NCBI RefSeq assembly: GCF_003258595.1
Contig: NZ_QHHQ01000010.1
Location: 62,001-126,000 of the forward strand
Length of the DNA stretch: 64,000 bases
From: Acuticoccus sediminis
GTDB lineage: Bacteria > Pseudomonadota > Alphaproteobacteria > Rhizobiales > Amorphaceae
Reading direction: 5' to 3'
The notes beneath the pieces are model-generated. The model saw nothing but the letters and a program-made list of their open reading frames with translations. It was not told the origin of the DNA and made no database searches. Shown here piece after piece: positions 28,144 through 36,738 of the stretch. A program made the position numbers and the translations under genes. How positions within the stretch are numbered: position 1 is the first letter of the stretch; every line of letters starts with the position of its first letter.

Positions 28144-28415
28144 TGGCGACGCGCTTCCTCATCGCCGGCCGGGTGCAGGGCGTCGGTTACCGCGCCTGGC
28201 TGCAGGAGGAGGCGAAGCGCCGTGGCCTTCGCGGCACGGTGCGCAATCTCGCCGACGGCCGGGTGGAGGCCGTCGTCATCGGCAGCTACGAGGAGACCGA
28301 CGCGCTCCTCAGCGCCTGCCGCCAGGGGCCGCCGATGGCGACGGTGACGGGCATCGGCCTCGACCCGGTGGCCGACCCGGGCGTCGAGGACTTCGTCGTC
28401 CTGCCCACCGGCTGA
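28143..28415 (+). CDS. Acylphosphatase
   Basis: A 90-residue enzyme that hydrolyses carboxyl-phosphate bonds. The P-loop motif GRVQGVGYRAWLQEEA carries the catalytic Arg, and GTVRNLADGRVEAVV holds the catalytic Asn. Length and motifs are typical of the family. Its ATG shares the last base of the pccA stop (TGATG), so translation is coupled. Pairing with a carboxylase whose intermediate is carboxyphosphate is suggestive but unproven. Confidence 0.9.
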
Positions 28416-28624
28416 CAGGAACGGCGCAGCGTCCGGGCGCCGGGTGGCCGCGCCGCTAGATGTCGCCGACGCCGCCCTGCAGGATGCGGCCCCCCGGCAG
28501 GAGCGCGGCAGGAACGCGGCCCGCTCCCCGCCGCGGTGCTGGCCGAAACGAGCGTGCCGCCACCCGCCCGGAACGGCGCACCCACCCGGCCGGATCGCGG
28601 CGCTCGCCAGATGGGAGACAACGC

Positions 28625-29026
28625 ATGCGGATTCTGGAAACCGCGCTCTACGCGGAGAACCTCGAAGAGACGGCAGCCTTCTACGAGACCGTGCTGGGGC
28701 TCGAGAGGTTCGCCGAGGTGGAGGGCCGGCATGTCTTCTTCCGGCTCGACGGCAGCGTCCTGCTGCTCTTCAAGCCGTCGGCGACGGCGGTGCCGCCCGC
28801 GCCTGACGCGCTCCCGGTCCCGGCGCACGGGACGGCGGGGCCCGGCCATGCCTGCTTCGCGGCGCCCGGGGGCGACCTCGACCGCTGGCACCAGCGCCTG
28901 ATTGCCGCCGGGGTCGCGGTGGAGAGCGCGTTCACGTGGCCTCAGGGAGGCCGCTCGGTCTATTTTCGCGACCCGGCCGGCAACTCGATCGAGTTTGCCG
29001 AGCCGCGGATCTGGGGCCTCTCCTGA
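28625..29026 (+). CDS. VOC-family (glyoxalase/bleomycin-resistance fold) protein
   Basis: A 133-residue single-domain VOC protein. The pattern LETALYAENLEETAAFYETVLGL at the N-terminus and VYFRDPAGNSIEFAEP at the C-terminus is diagnostic. The final Glu is a likely metal ligand. GGGAGAC precedes the ATG at 28625 by five bases, which decides this start over earlier in-frame codons. The substrate is not predictable. It stands alone between the acylphosphatase and the convergent PDH E2 gene. Confidence 0.85.
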   Translation: MRILETALYAENLEETAAFYETVLGLERFAEVEGRHVFFRLDGSVLLLFKPSATAVPPAPDALPVPAHGTAGPGHACFAAPGGDLDRWHQRLIAAGVAVESAFTWPQGGRSVYFRDPAGNSIEFAEPRIWGLS

Positions 29027-29080
29027 CGCTGCTCGGGCGAGGCCGTTCCGGGTCGAGCGAGCCCGCTCGCAGGAGCGGGA

Positions 29081-30463
29081 TCAGACCAGGAGGCGCATCG
29101 GCTGCTCGATGTAGCCGGCGAAGGACTGCAGCACTTCCGCGCCGAGGGCGCCGTCGACCGCGCGGTGGTCGACCGAGAGCGTGACGGTCATCACGGTGGC
29201 GATGGCGAGGGCCCCGTCCTTCACCACCGGCCGCTGCTCGCCCGCGCCGACGGCGAGGATCGAGCCGTGCGGCGGGTTGATGACGGCGGCGAAGTCCTTG
29301 ATCCCGAACATGCCGAGGTTGGAGACGGCGGTCGAGCCGCCCTGGTACTCGGACGGCTGGAGCTTCTTGTCCCGCGCGCGCTTGGCGAGGTCCTTCATCT
29401 CGTTGGAGATGACCGACAGGGTCTTCGTGTCGGCCTTCCTCACCACCGGGGTGATGAGGCCGTCCGGGATCGCCACGGCGACGCCGACGTCGACGCCGGT
29501 GTGGATCAGGCGGGACGCGGAGGTGAAGGTGGCATTCGCCATCGGCACGTCGCGGAGCGCGAGCGCCATCGCCTTGATGACGAAGTCGTTGACCGAGAGC
29601 TTGTAGGCGGGCTTGCCGTCGCCGTCCTTCGGCGCGGCCCCATTGAGGTCGCCACGCAGCTTCAGGAGGGCGTCGAGCTCGACGTCGCGCGTCAGGTAGA
29701 AGTGCGGGACGGTCTGCTTGGACTCGGTCAGGCGGCGGGCGATCGTCTTGCGCATGCCGTCGTGCGGGATCTCCTTGTAGGTCCCGGCCTCGAACATCGC
29801 CTTGATCTGGTCGTCGGTCATGCCGACGGGAGCGCCGGTGGGCGACGGGGCCTTCGCGGCGGGCGCCTCGGCCGGCTTGGCGGCGGGGGCCGCGGCGGGA
29901 GCCTTGCCGGCGGCGGCGGTGCCGGAGGTCTTCGCCTTCTCGACGTCGGCCTTGACGATGCGGCCGTGCGGGCCCGTGCCGGCGACGGCGGAGAGGTCGA
30001 TGCCCCCCTCCCTGGCGAGCCGGCGGGCGAGCGGAGAGGCGAAGACGCGGTCGCCGTCATGGGAGACCGGCCCGGCGCCGTTGGACGCGGGCGCGGGGCT
30101 CGCTTCGGCCTTGGCCGGCGCGGGCGCCTCGCTCTTCGGCTCCTCGGCCTTGGTCTCGCTGCTCTTCGCCTCGCTCTTGGCGGGGCCGGACGGGACGGAC
30201 CCGAGGTCCGCCGCGGACTCGCCCTCGCCGAGCAGGATCGCGATGGTGTCGTTCACGGGAACGTCGGCGGTCCCTTCGGCGACGACGATCTTGCCGACGG
30301 TTCCTTCATCGACGGCCTCCACTTCCATGGTGGCCTTGTCGGTTTCGATTTCTGCGATGATGTCGCCGGCGGAGACGGTGTCGCCTTCCTTGACGAGCCA
30401 TTTCGCGAGCGTTCCCGCCTCCATCGTAGGCGACAAAGCCGGCATCAAGATCGGGGTAGGCAT
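29081..30463 (-). CDS. pdhC: Pyruvate dehydrogenase complex E2 (dihydrolipoamide acetyltransferase)
   Basis: A 460-residue E2 core. A single lipoyl domain ([15 protein letters not shown], lipoylated Lys near residue 43) is followed by a Pro/Ala linker, an E1/E3-binding domain ([29 protein letters not shown], about residues 140-175) and an acetyltransferase domain. The catalytic HRAVDGA lies near residue 432. The motif [16 protein letters not shown] identifies pyruvate rather than 2-oxoglutarate dehydrogenase E2. The usual neighbours for E1 alpha, E1 beta and E3 are absent, so it is an isolated copy here. Confidence 0.92.
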   Translation of the reverse strand: MPTPILMPALSPTMEAGTLAKWLVKEGDTVSAGDIIAEIETDKATMEVEAVDEGTVGKIVVAEGTADVPVNDTIAILLGEGESAADLGSVPSGPAKSEAKSSETKAEEPKSEAPAPAKAEASPAPASNGAGPVSHDGDRVFASPLARRLAREGGIDLSAVAGTGPHGRIVKADVEKAKTSGTAAAGKAPAAAPAAKPAEAPAAKAPSPTGAPVGMTDDQIKAMFEAGTYKEIPHDGMRKTIARRLTESKQTVPHFYLTRDVELDALLKLRGDLNGAAPKDGDGKPAYKLSVNDFVIKAMALALRDVPMANATFTSASRLIHTGVDVGVAVAIPDGLITPVVRKADTKTLSVISNEMKDLAKRARDKKLQPSEYQGGSTAVSNLGMFGIKDFAAVINPPHGSILAVGAGEQRPVVKDGALAIATVMTVTLSVDHRAVDGALGAEVLQSFAGYIEQPMRLLV

Positions 30464-30628
30464 GGCGCGTCCTCAAAGTTGTCGCTTGAACGCGCCGGAA
30501 CGCCTCCCCGCGCGTCGGCTGGACTGTTGGACAAGCGGCGCGTGAATGCAAGGCGCCGAAACACCGCAAATGCCTAGTGACGCGCCAAGGTTTCAGTGTA
30601 TGGCCCGGACAACGACCGCGAGGCCCCG

Positions 30629-31843
30629 ATGCGCATCCTCTTCCTGCACAATAATTTTCCTGGTCAGTACCGCCGGATCGCCAACCACCTGAAGTCGATC
30701 GATGGCGTCGAGATGCTGGCCGGAACTCTGGCAAGCAACCAGCAAGATATCGGGATCAAGAAGATCCCCTACGAGCTGCACCGGGACGTGGCCAAGGGCA
30801 TCCACCCGACGCTCGTCACCGCGGAACGCGCCGTTTTGACCGGGCAGGCCGCCTTCAAGGCCCTCTATCCCCTGAAGAACCAGGGTTGGGAGCCGGACCT
30901 CGTGTGCGCGCACTCCGGCTGGGGACCGTCGCTCCTCATCAAGGAGCTGTGGCCGAAGACGAAGATGCTGAGCCTCTACGAGTGGTACTACAACGCCCGG
31001 GGCAGCGACGCGGACTTCCTGGAGCCGATCAACCACGACGCCGCGGCCCGCGCCCACTTCAAGAATATCCCCATCCTGCTCGACATCGCGTCGATGGACT
31101 GGGGCAGCTCGCCGACGCGCTGGCAGCACAGCCAGTTCCCGAAGCACCTGACGCACAACATGTCGATCCTGCACGAGGGGGTCGACTGCGACTACTTCCG
31201 GCCCGGTCCCGATTCGGTGACGGTCGGCGAGCGCACGTTCACCGCCGAGGACGAGGTGATCACCTACGTGGCACGGGGGATGGAGCCCTACCGCGGTTTT
31301 CCACAGTTCATGGAAGCCGTGGCGAAGCTGCAGCAACGCCGGCCAAACCTCCACGTTCTGATCGCCGGCAACGACCGGACCGCGTACGGCAAGACCCGCA
31401 AGGACGGAAAGACGCACCGCGAGCACGCGCTGGAGACGCTCGACCTCGATCTGGACCGGATCCACTTCCTGGGCCTGGTGCCGCTGAAAACCTTGCGTTC
31501 CATGTTTAGAATCACGAAAGCGCACGTCTATTTGACGGTTCCGTTCGTGCTGTCGTGGTCATTGCTGGAAGCCATGGCGTCCGGCGCGCCGATCGTCGGG
31601 TCGGACACTCAGCCGTTGCATGAAGTTGTGGATGATAAACGCAACGGTCTTCTGACGCCGTTCTTCGATTCGAACCGCCTCGCCGACGTGTTGGAACGCG
31701 TCTTGCGTCAGGACGTGGACCGGGCAAGCCTCACGAAAGCTGCTCGACGCACGATCACGGAACGCTATGCGCTTCCCGTGATCCTCCCGAAGCAATGGGG
31801 GCTGATGCAGGCAGTGGCGAAGGGTGAACGGCCCAAAGTGTGA
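30629..31843 (+). CDS. Family 4 glycosyltransferase
   Basis: A 404-residue GT-B glycosyltransferase. The N-terminal acceptor domain starts MRILFLHNNFPGQYRRIA, a pattern of the Glyco_trans_4_3 group. The nucleotide-sugar domain has YVARGMEPYRGFPQFMEAVA and the late LSWSLLEAMASGAPIVGSDT, with the usual E-x7-E spacing replaced by family-specific residues. The ATG at 30629 is preferred over a GTG at 30596. It stands alone and is divergent from pdhC. It may build the polysaccharide handled by the 15.7-19.3 kb export genes, but nothing links them directly. Confidence 0.88.
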   Translation: MRILFLHNNFPGQYRRIANHLKSIDGVEMLAGTLASNQQDIGIKKIPYELHRDVAKGIHPTLVTAERAVLTGQAAFKALYPLKNQGWEPDLVCAHSGWGPSLLIKELWPKTKMLSLYEWYYNARGSDADFLEPINHDAAARAHFKNIPILLDIASMDWGSSPTRWQHSQFPKHLTHNMSILHEGVDCDYFRPGPDSVTVGERTFTAEDEVITYVARGMEPYRGFPQFMEAVAKLQQRRPNLHVLIAGNDRTAYGKTRKDGKTHREHALETLDLDLDRIHFLGLVPLKTLRSMFRITKAHVYLTVPFVLSWSLLEAMASGAPIVGSDTQPLHEVVDDKRNGLLTPFFDSNRLADVLERVLRQDVDRASLTKAARRTITERYALPVILPKQWGLMQAVAKGERPKV

Positions 31844-32059
31844 CGTAGAAGACTTTAAGGGGGGCTGCCGCCGACGAATATCCGTCGGTGGAAGCGCAAC
31901 ATCCAAAGGGATGATGGGCGACGGGCCAGACCGGTCGCACCTTATCCTCGTCGAATGCGCAACTCGTAAACTGAAGATGTAACGGACTAATGACAGCAAA
32001 CATGCCGTAGGCGGCCAGTCTCCGGAAGGGCGGTCGCCAGCGACAGAAGGAGAATCCTG

Positions 32060-32362
32060 ATGCGCAAATTCGCTCTCTTCGCCCCCCTCGCCGCCCTTGC
32101 TTTCGTCGGCGCGGCTGAAAGCGCGGATGCCAAGACCGTCTGCAAGGAACGCGCGGAGATGATCCAGATCCTCTCGCGCAAGTTCAACGAACACCAGCGT
32201 TCGTTCGGCCTTCAGAACGACCGTCGCGTGCTCGAACTCTATGCGTCCGCGGACGGCACCTGGACCGCGATCCTGTCCATGCCGAACGGCAAGTCCTGCG
32301 TCGTCGCCGCCGGCGAGGCCTGGACCATCCTTCCCCCGATGCCGTCGGGCGAGCCGGCCTGA
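32060..32362 (+). CDS. Small exported protein of unknown function
   Basis: A 100-residue protein with a signal peptide ending near ESADA (residue 24). The mature part has the pattern VCKERAEMIQILSRKFNE, then LELYASADGTWTAILSMPNGKSCVVAAGEAW. One Cys lies near each end, so a single disulfide is possible. Proteins with this CKER...MPNG.SC...AGEAW layout recur in alphaproteobacteria and are uncharacterised as far as I know. AGAAGGAGAA precedes the ATG. Confidence 0.8.
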   Translation: MRKFALFAPLAALAFVGAAESADAKTVCKERAEMIQILSRKFNEHQRSFGLQNDRRVLELYASADGTWTAILSMPNGKSCVVAAGEAWTILPPMPSGEPA

Positions 32363-32375
32363 CCCGACCGGCCAT

Positions 32376-32400
32376 CCGGCCCGATGAACGGGCCGGTTTA
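32376..32400 (+). terminator. Probable terminator after the small exported protein
   Basis: CCGGCCC (32376-32382) and GGGCCGG (32390-32396) flank GATGAAC, followed by TTTA. It starts 13 bases after the stop codon. Confidence 0.6.
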
Positions 32401-32477
32401 CTGCCCTTGACTTGCACCGTTGCATAGCTGCGGCGAAGGTCCTACGGCTCCTTGTCAATAAACGCGAGGAGGACGCC

Positions 32478-33227
32478 GTGAGCGTTGAGGGCAAAATCAT
32501 CTTGGTGACGGGCGCAAGCCAGGGCATTGGCAAGGCCTGCGCGCTCACTCTGGCCAGGCACGGCGCGAAGGTCGTCGCCGCGGCCCGCAGCGAAGACAAG
32601 CTGAAGGCCGTCGCCGCCGAGGCCGAAGGCACCATCCTTCCGGTCGCCTGCGACGCGACCGACGAAGCGTCCGTCAACGCCATGTTCGAGCGGATCAAAT
32701 CGGAATTCGGCCGGCTCGACGTGCTGTTCAACAACGCCGGCGCCAACGTTCCCGGCGCCAACTTCGGCGACGTGACGTACGCCGACTGGCGCAAGGTCGT
32801 CGGCGTCAACCTCGACGGTTGCTTCCTGGTGGCGAACGGCGCCTACCGGATGATGCGCGACCAGTCGCCGATGGGCGGGCGGATCATCAACAACGGCTCG
32901 ATCTCGGCCTATGCGCCGCGTCCGGGCTCGGTGGCCTACACCGCCTCGAAGCACGGCATCAGCGGCCTCACCAAGACGATCAGCCTCGACGGCCGCAAGT
33001 ACGACATCGCCTGCAGCCAGATCGACATCGGCAACGCGCAGACCGACATGGCCTCGCGCATGGCCCAGGGCGTGCCCCAGGCGAACGGCGAGATCGCGGC
33101 CGAGCCGCTCATGGACGTCCAGGTCGTCGCCGACACGATCGTCTACATGGCGGGGCTGGACCTGTCCGCGAACGCGCAGTTCCTCACCATCATGGCGACG
33201 AAGATGCCGTTCGTCGGCCGCGGCTGA
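32478..33227 (+). CDS. Short-chain dehydrogenase/reductase
   Basis: A 249-residue classical SDR. The cofactor loop is GASQGIGKA, the structural motif NNAGAN, the catalytic Ser lies in NNGSISAYAPRPGS and the pair YTASKHG supplies Tyr and Lys. The GTG at 32478 follows GAGGAGG, a strong ribosome-binding site, so the earlier ATG is rejected. The substrate is unknown. It is transcribed alone, ahead of the convergent lipoprotein and L,D-transpeptidase genes. Confidence 0.9.
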   Translation: MSVEGKIILVTGASQGIGKACALTLARHGAKVVAAARSEDKLKAVAAEAEGTILPVACDATDEASVNAMFERIKSEFGRLDVLFNNAGANVPGANFGDVTYADWRKVVGVNLDGCFLVANGAYRMMRDQSPMGGRIINNGSISAYAPRPGSVAYTASKHGISGLTKTISLDGRKYDIACSQIDIGNAQTDMASRMAQGVPQANGEIAAEPLMDVQVVADTIVYMAGLDLSANAQFLTIMATKMPFVGRG

Positions 33228-33285
33228 CGGGCGCGCATACCGCGCCCGGCCTGACCCGGAGCGGGCGCCTCGCGGCGCCCTCCCC

Positions 33286-33597
33286 TTACGCGATGCTTTC
33301 GATCACGCCCTGATCGGTGACCACGCAGGACGCCTGGCCGCCACCCACGCTCAGCAAGACCGTGTAGCGGCCCGGCGCCGTCTGCGACGAGGAGATCGGC
33401 AGCACCTCGCCGGACGCGCCTAGGCGCGTCTGCGCCTCGGAGGCGCACATCAGCTGCAGGTCGGCCGGCGCCGTCACCACGGTCTGACGCACCGACCCCG
33501 AGGAGGCCGCCGGCGTCGATCCCGTCGACGATGACTGGCAGGCGCACAGACCGAGCGCACAGCCCGCAATCACCAATCCAAGCTTGACCATTGGCAA
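33286..33597 (-). CDS. Small predicted lipoprotein
   Basis: A 103-residue protein with a hydrophobic signal peptide ending in GLCAC, a lipobox with the modified Cys near residue 20. A Ser/Thr/Gly-rich linker follows. The globular part contains LMCASEAQTRLG and GGQASCVVTDQGVI, where two cysteines could form a disulfide. It is the last gene on the minus strand after the L,D-transpeptidase, only six bases away, so it is probably in that operon. No function is known. Confidence 0.75.
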   Translation of the reverse strand: MPMVKLGLVIAGCALGLCACQSSSTGSTPAASSGSVRQTVVTAPADLQLMCASEAQTRLGASGEVLPISSSQTAPGRYTVLLSVGGGQASCVVTDQGVIESIA

Positions 33598-33603
33598 GTT
33601 CCC

Positions 33604-34257
33604 TTAAACGCCGCGATAGAGGGCGGCACCCTGCATCAACACGATGACCTTCGCGCCGACCTCGACACGGCTGTAGAGGTCGATGACGTCCTCGTTGTTC
33701 ATGCGGATGCAGCCTGACGAGATGTCGAGGCCGATCGACCACGGCTCGGTGGTGCCGTGGATGCGGTAGATCGTGTCCCGCCCGCCCTCGTAGAGGTAGA
33801 GCGCCCGCGCGCCGAGCGGGTTTTCCGGGCCGCCCGGCATGCCGTTGGCGTACTTCGCCGCCTTCGGGTCGCGCGCCACCATCTCCGGCGGGGGCGTCCA
33901 CACCGGCCACTCCTGCATCCGGCCGACGTTCACGATGCCGGCCCAGCCGAAGCCCTCGCGCCCGACGCCGATGCCGTAGCGGATCGCCTTGAAGTCACCG
34001 AGCACGAGGTAGAGGAAGTGCCGGTTGCCGTCGATGACGATCGTCCCCGGCTTCTCGGCCGTGCGGAAGGTCACGACCTGGCGGCGGAAGTCACTCGGCA
34101 CCTGGCCGTGCTGGCGGTAGTACTGGATCGCCTTGGAGGGATCGTACGACACCCACTTCCTGCTGGTCGGATCGAAAACCTCCGTCGCGTGCGCGGCCCC
34201 CAGCGCGACCAACAGGCCCGCAGCCGCCACGCCGATTCGGGCGAATTTCGATCTCAT
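33604..34257 (-). CDS. L,D-transpeptidase (YkuD/ErfK family)
   Basis: A 217-residue periplasmic cross-linking enzyme for peptidoglycan or for attaching proteins to it. A signal peptide occupies residues 1-24. The YkuD motif reads HGTTEPWSIGLDISSGCIRM, with the catalytic Cys in SSGC; the His usually before the Gly is Ser, a variant common in Hyphomicrobiales. The start overlaps the stop of the substrate-binding protein gene by four bases (ATGA), so the two are translated together. The lipoprotein gene follows closely. Confidence 0.92.
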   Translation of the reverse strand: MRSKFARIGVAAAGLLVALGAAHATEVFDPTSRKWVSYDPSKAIQYYRQHGQVPSDFRRQVVTFRTAEKPGTIVIDGNRHFLYLVLGDFKAIRYGIGVGREGFGWAGIVNVGRMQEWPVWTPPPEMVARDPKAAKYANGMPGGPENPLGARALYLYEGGRDTIYRIHGTTEPWSIGLDISSGCIRMNNEDVIDLYSRVEVGAKVIVLMQGAALYRGV

Positions 34258-35198
34258 TGCGTCCACTCCGCGATCTTGTCTGCGTTCGTCTCGACCCACT
34301 CTTTCGCGACGGTGGCCGGGTCGCGGCCGTCCACGTCGATCGCGTAGCTCATCGCCTCGGCGTCGGCGTCGGTCAGCGCCATCTTGTTGAGGAAGGCGAC
34401 GATCTTCGGCTGGTACTCGGCAAAGTCGGTCGCGTAGCCGATGTGGTAGTACGCCGTCTCCCACGCCGACGAGGCCTGCGAGTTCGTCAGCCACGCGGGG
34501 TCCTCCTCGGGAGAGAGGACGTGCCAGGTGGACGGGTCGTGCGCCGGCTCGTCGAGCGTCACGATGTCGTGCAGCGCGTGCACGTGGTGCGGCGAGTAGC
34601 AGTAGAAGACGATCGGCGTGTCGAGGGCCTCCGCGGCGTCCACCGCCGCCATCGCCATGTCCTCCGGCATCGTGAGGAGCATCATCGTCTGGTCGTAGCC
34701 GTAGCTCCGGGCACGCAGGCGCTCGATGCGCGTCGCCGACCACTCGAAGTCGCCGATCCACATCTCGCCCTTGCCGTCGCCGTCGGTGTCGAAGTTCGCG
34801 GCCATCTCCGGGTTGGCGAGGTCGGCGACGCTGGAGATCCCCGTCTGCTCGACCGTGCCGCGGGTGGTGCAGATGTTCTGCGTCGCCGCGACCCGGGCCG
34901 GCGCCAGGGTCAGCGTCTTCAGCTCGTCGGTATACTTCTTGACGTCGACCGACGAGTTCGGGAGCCAGATCTCCGGGTGAATGTCGACTTCACCGCGGTC
35001 GATGGCGTCGAACAGCTGCACCGTCCCGATCGGCCGCAGCTTCACCGCCACGTCGTACTTCGCGGCCAGAACGTCGCCGATGATGTTCGCGGTGACCTGC
35101 GCCGTGGGCCAGTCCGGTACGCCTATCACCACGGTCGTTTGGGCCGCGGCAGGGGCCGTCCAGGCCAAAACCCCCGCCAAAGCTAACACCCGCCGCAT
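34254..35198 (-). CDS. Betaine/choline-type ABC substrate-binding protein (OpuAC family)
   Basis: A 314-residue periplasmic binding protein. The signal peptide ends near AAAAQ (residue 20). The mature protein begins TTVVIGVPDWPTAQ and has HPEIWLPNS and YCYSPHHVHAL segments typical of the OpuAC/ProX group, with several Trp and Tyr residues that could cage a quaternary amine. No permease or ATPase gene is near, which is unusual. Its stop is overlapped by the L,D-transpeptidase. The ligand is inferred from family only. Confidence 0.87.
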   Translation of the reverse strand: MRRVLALAGVLAWTAPAAAQTTVVIGVPDWPTAQVTANIIGDVLAAKYDVAVKLRPIGTVQLFDAIDRGEVDIHPEIWLPNSSVDVKKYTDELKTLTLAPARVAATQNICTTRGTVEQTGISSVADLANPEMAANFDTDGDGKGEMWIGDFEWSATRIERLRARSYGYDQTMMLLTMPEDMAMAAVDAAEALDTPIVFYCYSPHHVHALHDIVTLDEPAHDPSTWHVLSPEEDPAWLTNSQASSAWETAYYHIGYATDFAEYQPKIVAFLNKMALTDADAEAMSYAIDVDGRDPATVAKEWVETNADKIAEWTQ

Positions 35199-35397
35199 GG
35201 TCGCCTCCCCGTCAGCAGGCGCATGAGCACCTGGTTTTTAAAACTCAGACGACCATGCATGCCGATTCACAAGGCGCAAACCATAGCGGGAACTGACTGA
35301 GAATGTGTGACCAAACTTCAACAGACGGTATGCCGCAGTTTACCGCCGGACCGCACTGCCCTTATTAGGAACAAATTGTGAACTTGAAGGATTGGGC

Positions 35398-36738
35398 ATG
35401 CCGTCCGCGACAGGTCGAAGCCGCAGCCTCAGGGAAAAGCTCGCGATTCTCGCGGATGCGGCGAAATACGACGCCTCCTGCGCGTCGTCCGGCACGACGA
35501 AGCGCAACGCCAGGGCGTCCGGCGGCATCGGGTCGACGGAAGGGTCGGGGATCTGCCATGCCTACGCCCCGGACGGGCGGTGCATCTCCCTCCTGAAGCT
35601 GCTGCTCACCAACGCCTGCATTTACGACTGCGCCTACTGCATCAACCGCGTCTCGAGCCGGATCGAGCGCGAGGCGTTCACGCCCGAGGAGGTCGTCGAC
35701 CTCACCCTCGCCTTCTACCGCCGCAACTACATCGAGGGGCTCTTCCTCTCGTCCGGCATCATCCGCTCCGCCGACCATACGATGGAGCAGCTCGTGCGCG
35801 TGGCGAAGACGCTCCGCGTCACCCACGGCTTCCAGGGCTACATCCACCTCAAGACGATCCCGGACGCCTCGGCGGAGCTGATCGACGAGGCGGGACGCTG
35901 GGCGGACCGCCTCTCCATCAACATCGAGCTCCCCACCGAGCGCGGCCTCAGGTCCTTCGCGCCGGAGAAGAGCGGGCGGGTCATCAAATCGTCGATGGCC
36001 GCCCTGCGAACCGGGATCGACGCCTCCCGCGAGACGCCGCGGCGGGGTGGCCGGCACCGCCCGCCGCGCTTCGCGCCCGCCGGCCAGTCGACGCAGATGA
36101 TCGTCGGCGCGGACGGGGCGAGCGACCTCACGATCCTCACCACCAGCCGGACCCTCTACACCTCCTACGACCTGCGCCGGGTGTACTACAGCGCCTTCTC
36201 GCCGATCCCCGACGCCTCCTCCGCGCTGCCGCCGTCGCCGCCGCCGCTGGTGCGCGAGCACCGGCTCTACCAGGCCGACTGGCTGACGCGCTTCTACGGC
36301 TTCGAGCTCGCCGACCTCGAGCGGGCCACCGACGGCGGGATGCTCGACCTCGAGATCGACCCCAAGCTCGCCTGGGCGCTCGCCCACCGCGACCGCTTCC
36401 CCGTCGACCTCAACCGCGCCCCAAGGGAGATGCTGCTGCGCGTGCCCGGTCTCGGAGTGAAGGCCGTGGACGCGATCCTGCGTACCCGCCGCCACCGCCG
36501 CATGCGCTTCGAGGACCTCACCCGCCTCACGCCCACCGCGCGCAAGGCGAAGCCGTTCATCGCGCTGGAGGGGTGGCAGCCGGCCCGCCTCCTCGACGCG
36601 GCGGATCTTCGCGCCCGCTTCGTCAGGCCCGCCGCGCAGCTCGACCTCTTCGCGGCGGCCCCCGCCCCGGTCTCTGGCCCGGACTCTGCCCCGGTCTCTG
36701 CAACGGTCTCTGCCGCGGCCGCTGCCGCGACGCCATGA
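35398..36738 (+). CDS. Putative DNA modification/repair radical SAM protein
   Basis: A 446-residue radical SAM protein of the type annotated as putative DNA modification/repair (TIGR03916). The cluster motif CIYDCAYC (CxxxCxxC) lies near residue 79. A C-terminal helix-hairpin-helix-like stretch (LLRVPGLGVKAVDAILRTRRHRR) could bind DNA. GAAGG precedes the ATG at 35398 by seven bases. The last 30 residues are a low-complexity Ala/Pro/Ser/Val tail. It overlaps the UdgX-fusion gene by four bases, the constant partner of this family. The substrate is unknown. Confidence 0.92.
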   Translation: MPSATGRSRSLREKLAILADAAKYDASCASSGTTKRNARASGGIGSTEGSGICHAYAPDGRCISLLKLLLTNACIYDCAYCINRVSSRIEREAFTPEEVVDLTLAFYRRNYIEGLFLSSGIIRSADHTMEQLVRVAKTLRVTHGFQGYIHLKTIPDASAELIDEAGRWADRLSINIELPTERGLRSFAPEKSGRVIKSSMAALRTGIDASRETPRRGGRHRPPRFAPAGQSTQMIVGADGASDLTILTTSRTLYTSYDLRRVYYSAFSPIPDASSALPPSPPPLVREHRLYQADWLTRFYGFELADLERATDGGMLDLEIDPKLAWALAHRDRFPVDLNRAPREMLLRVPGLGVKAVDAILRTRRHRRMRFEDLTRLTPTARKAKPFIALEGWQPARLLDAADLRARFVRPAAQLDLFAAAPAPVSGPDSAPVSATVSAAAAAATP

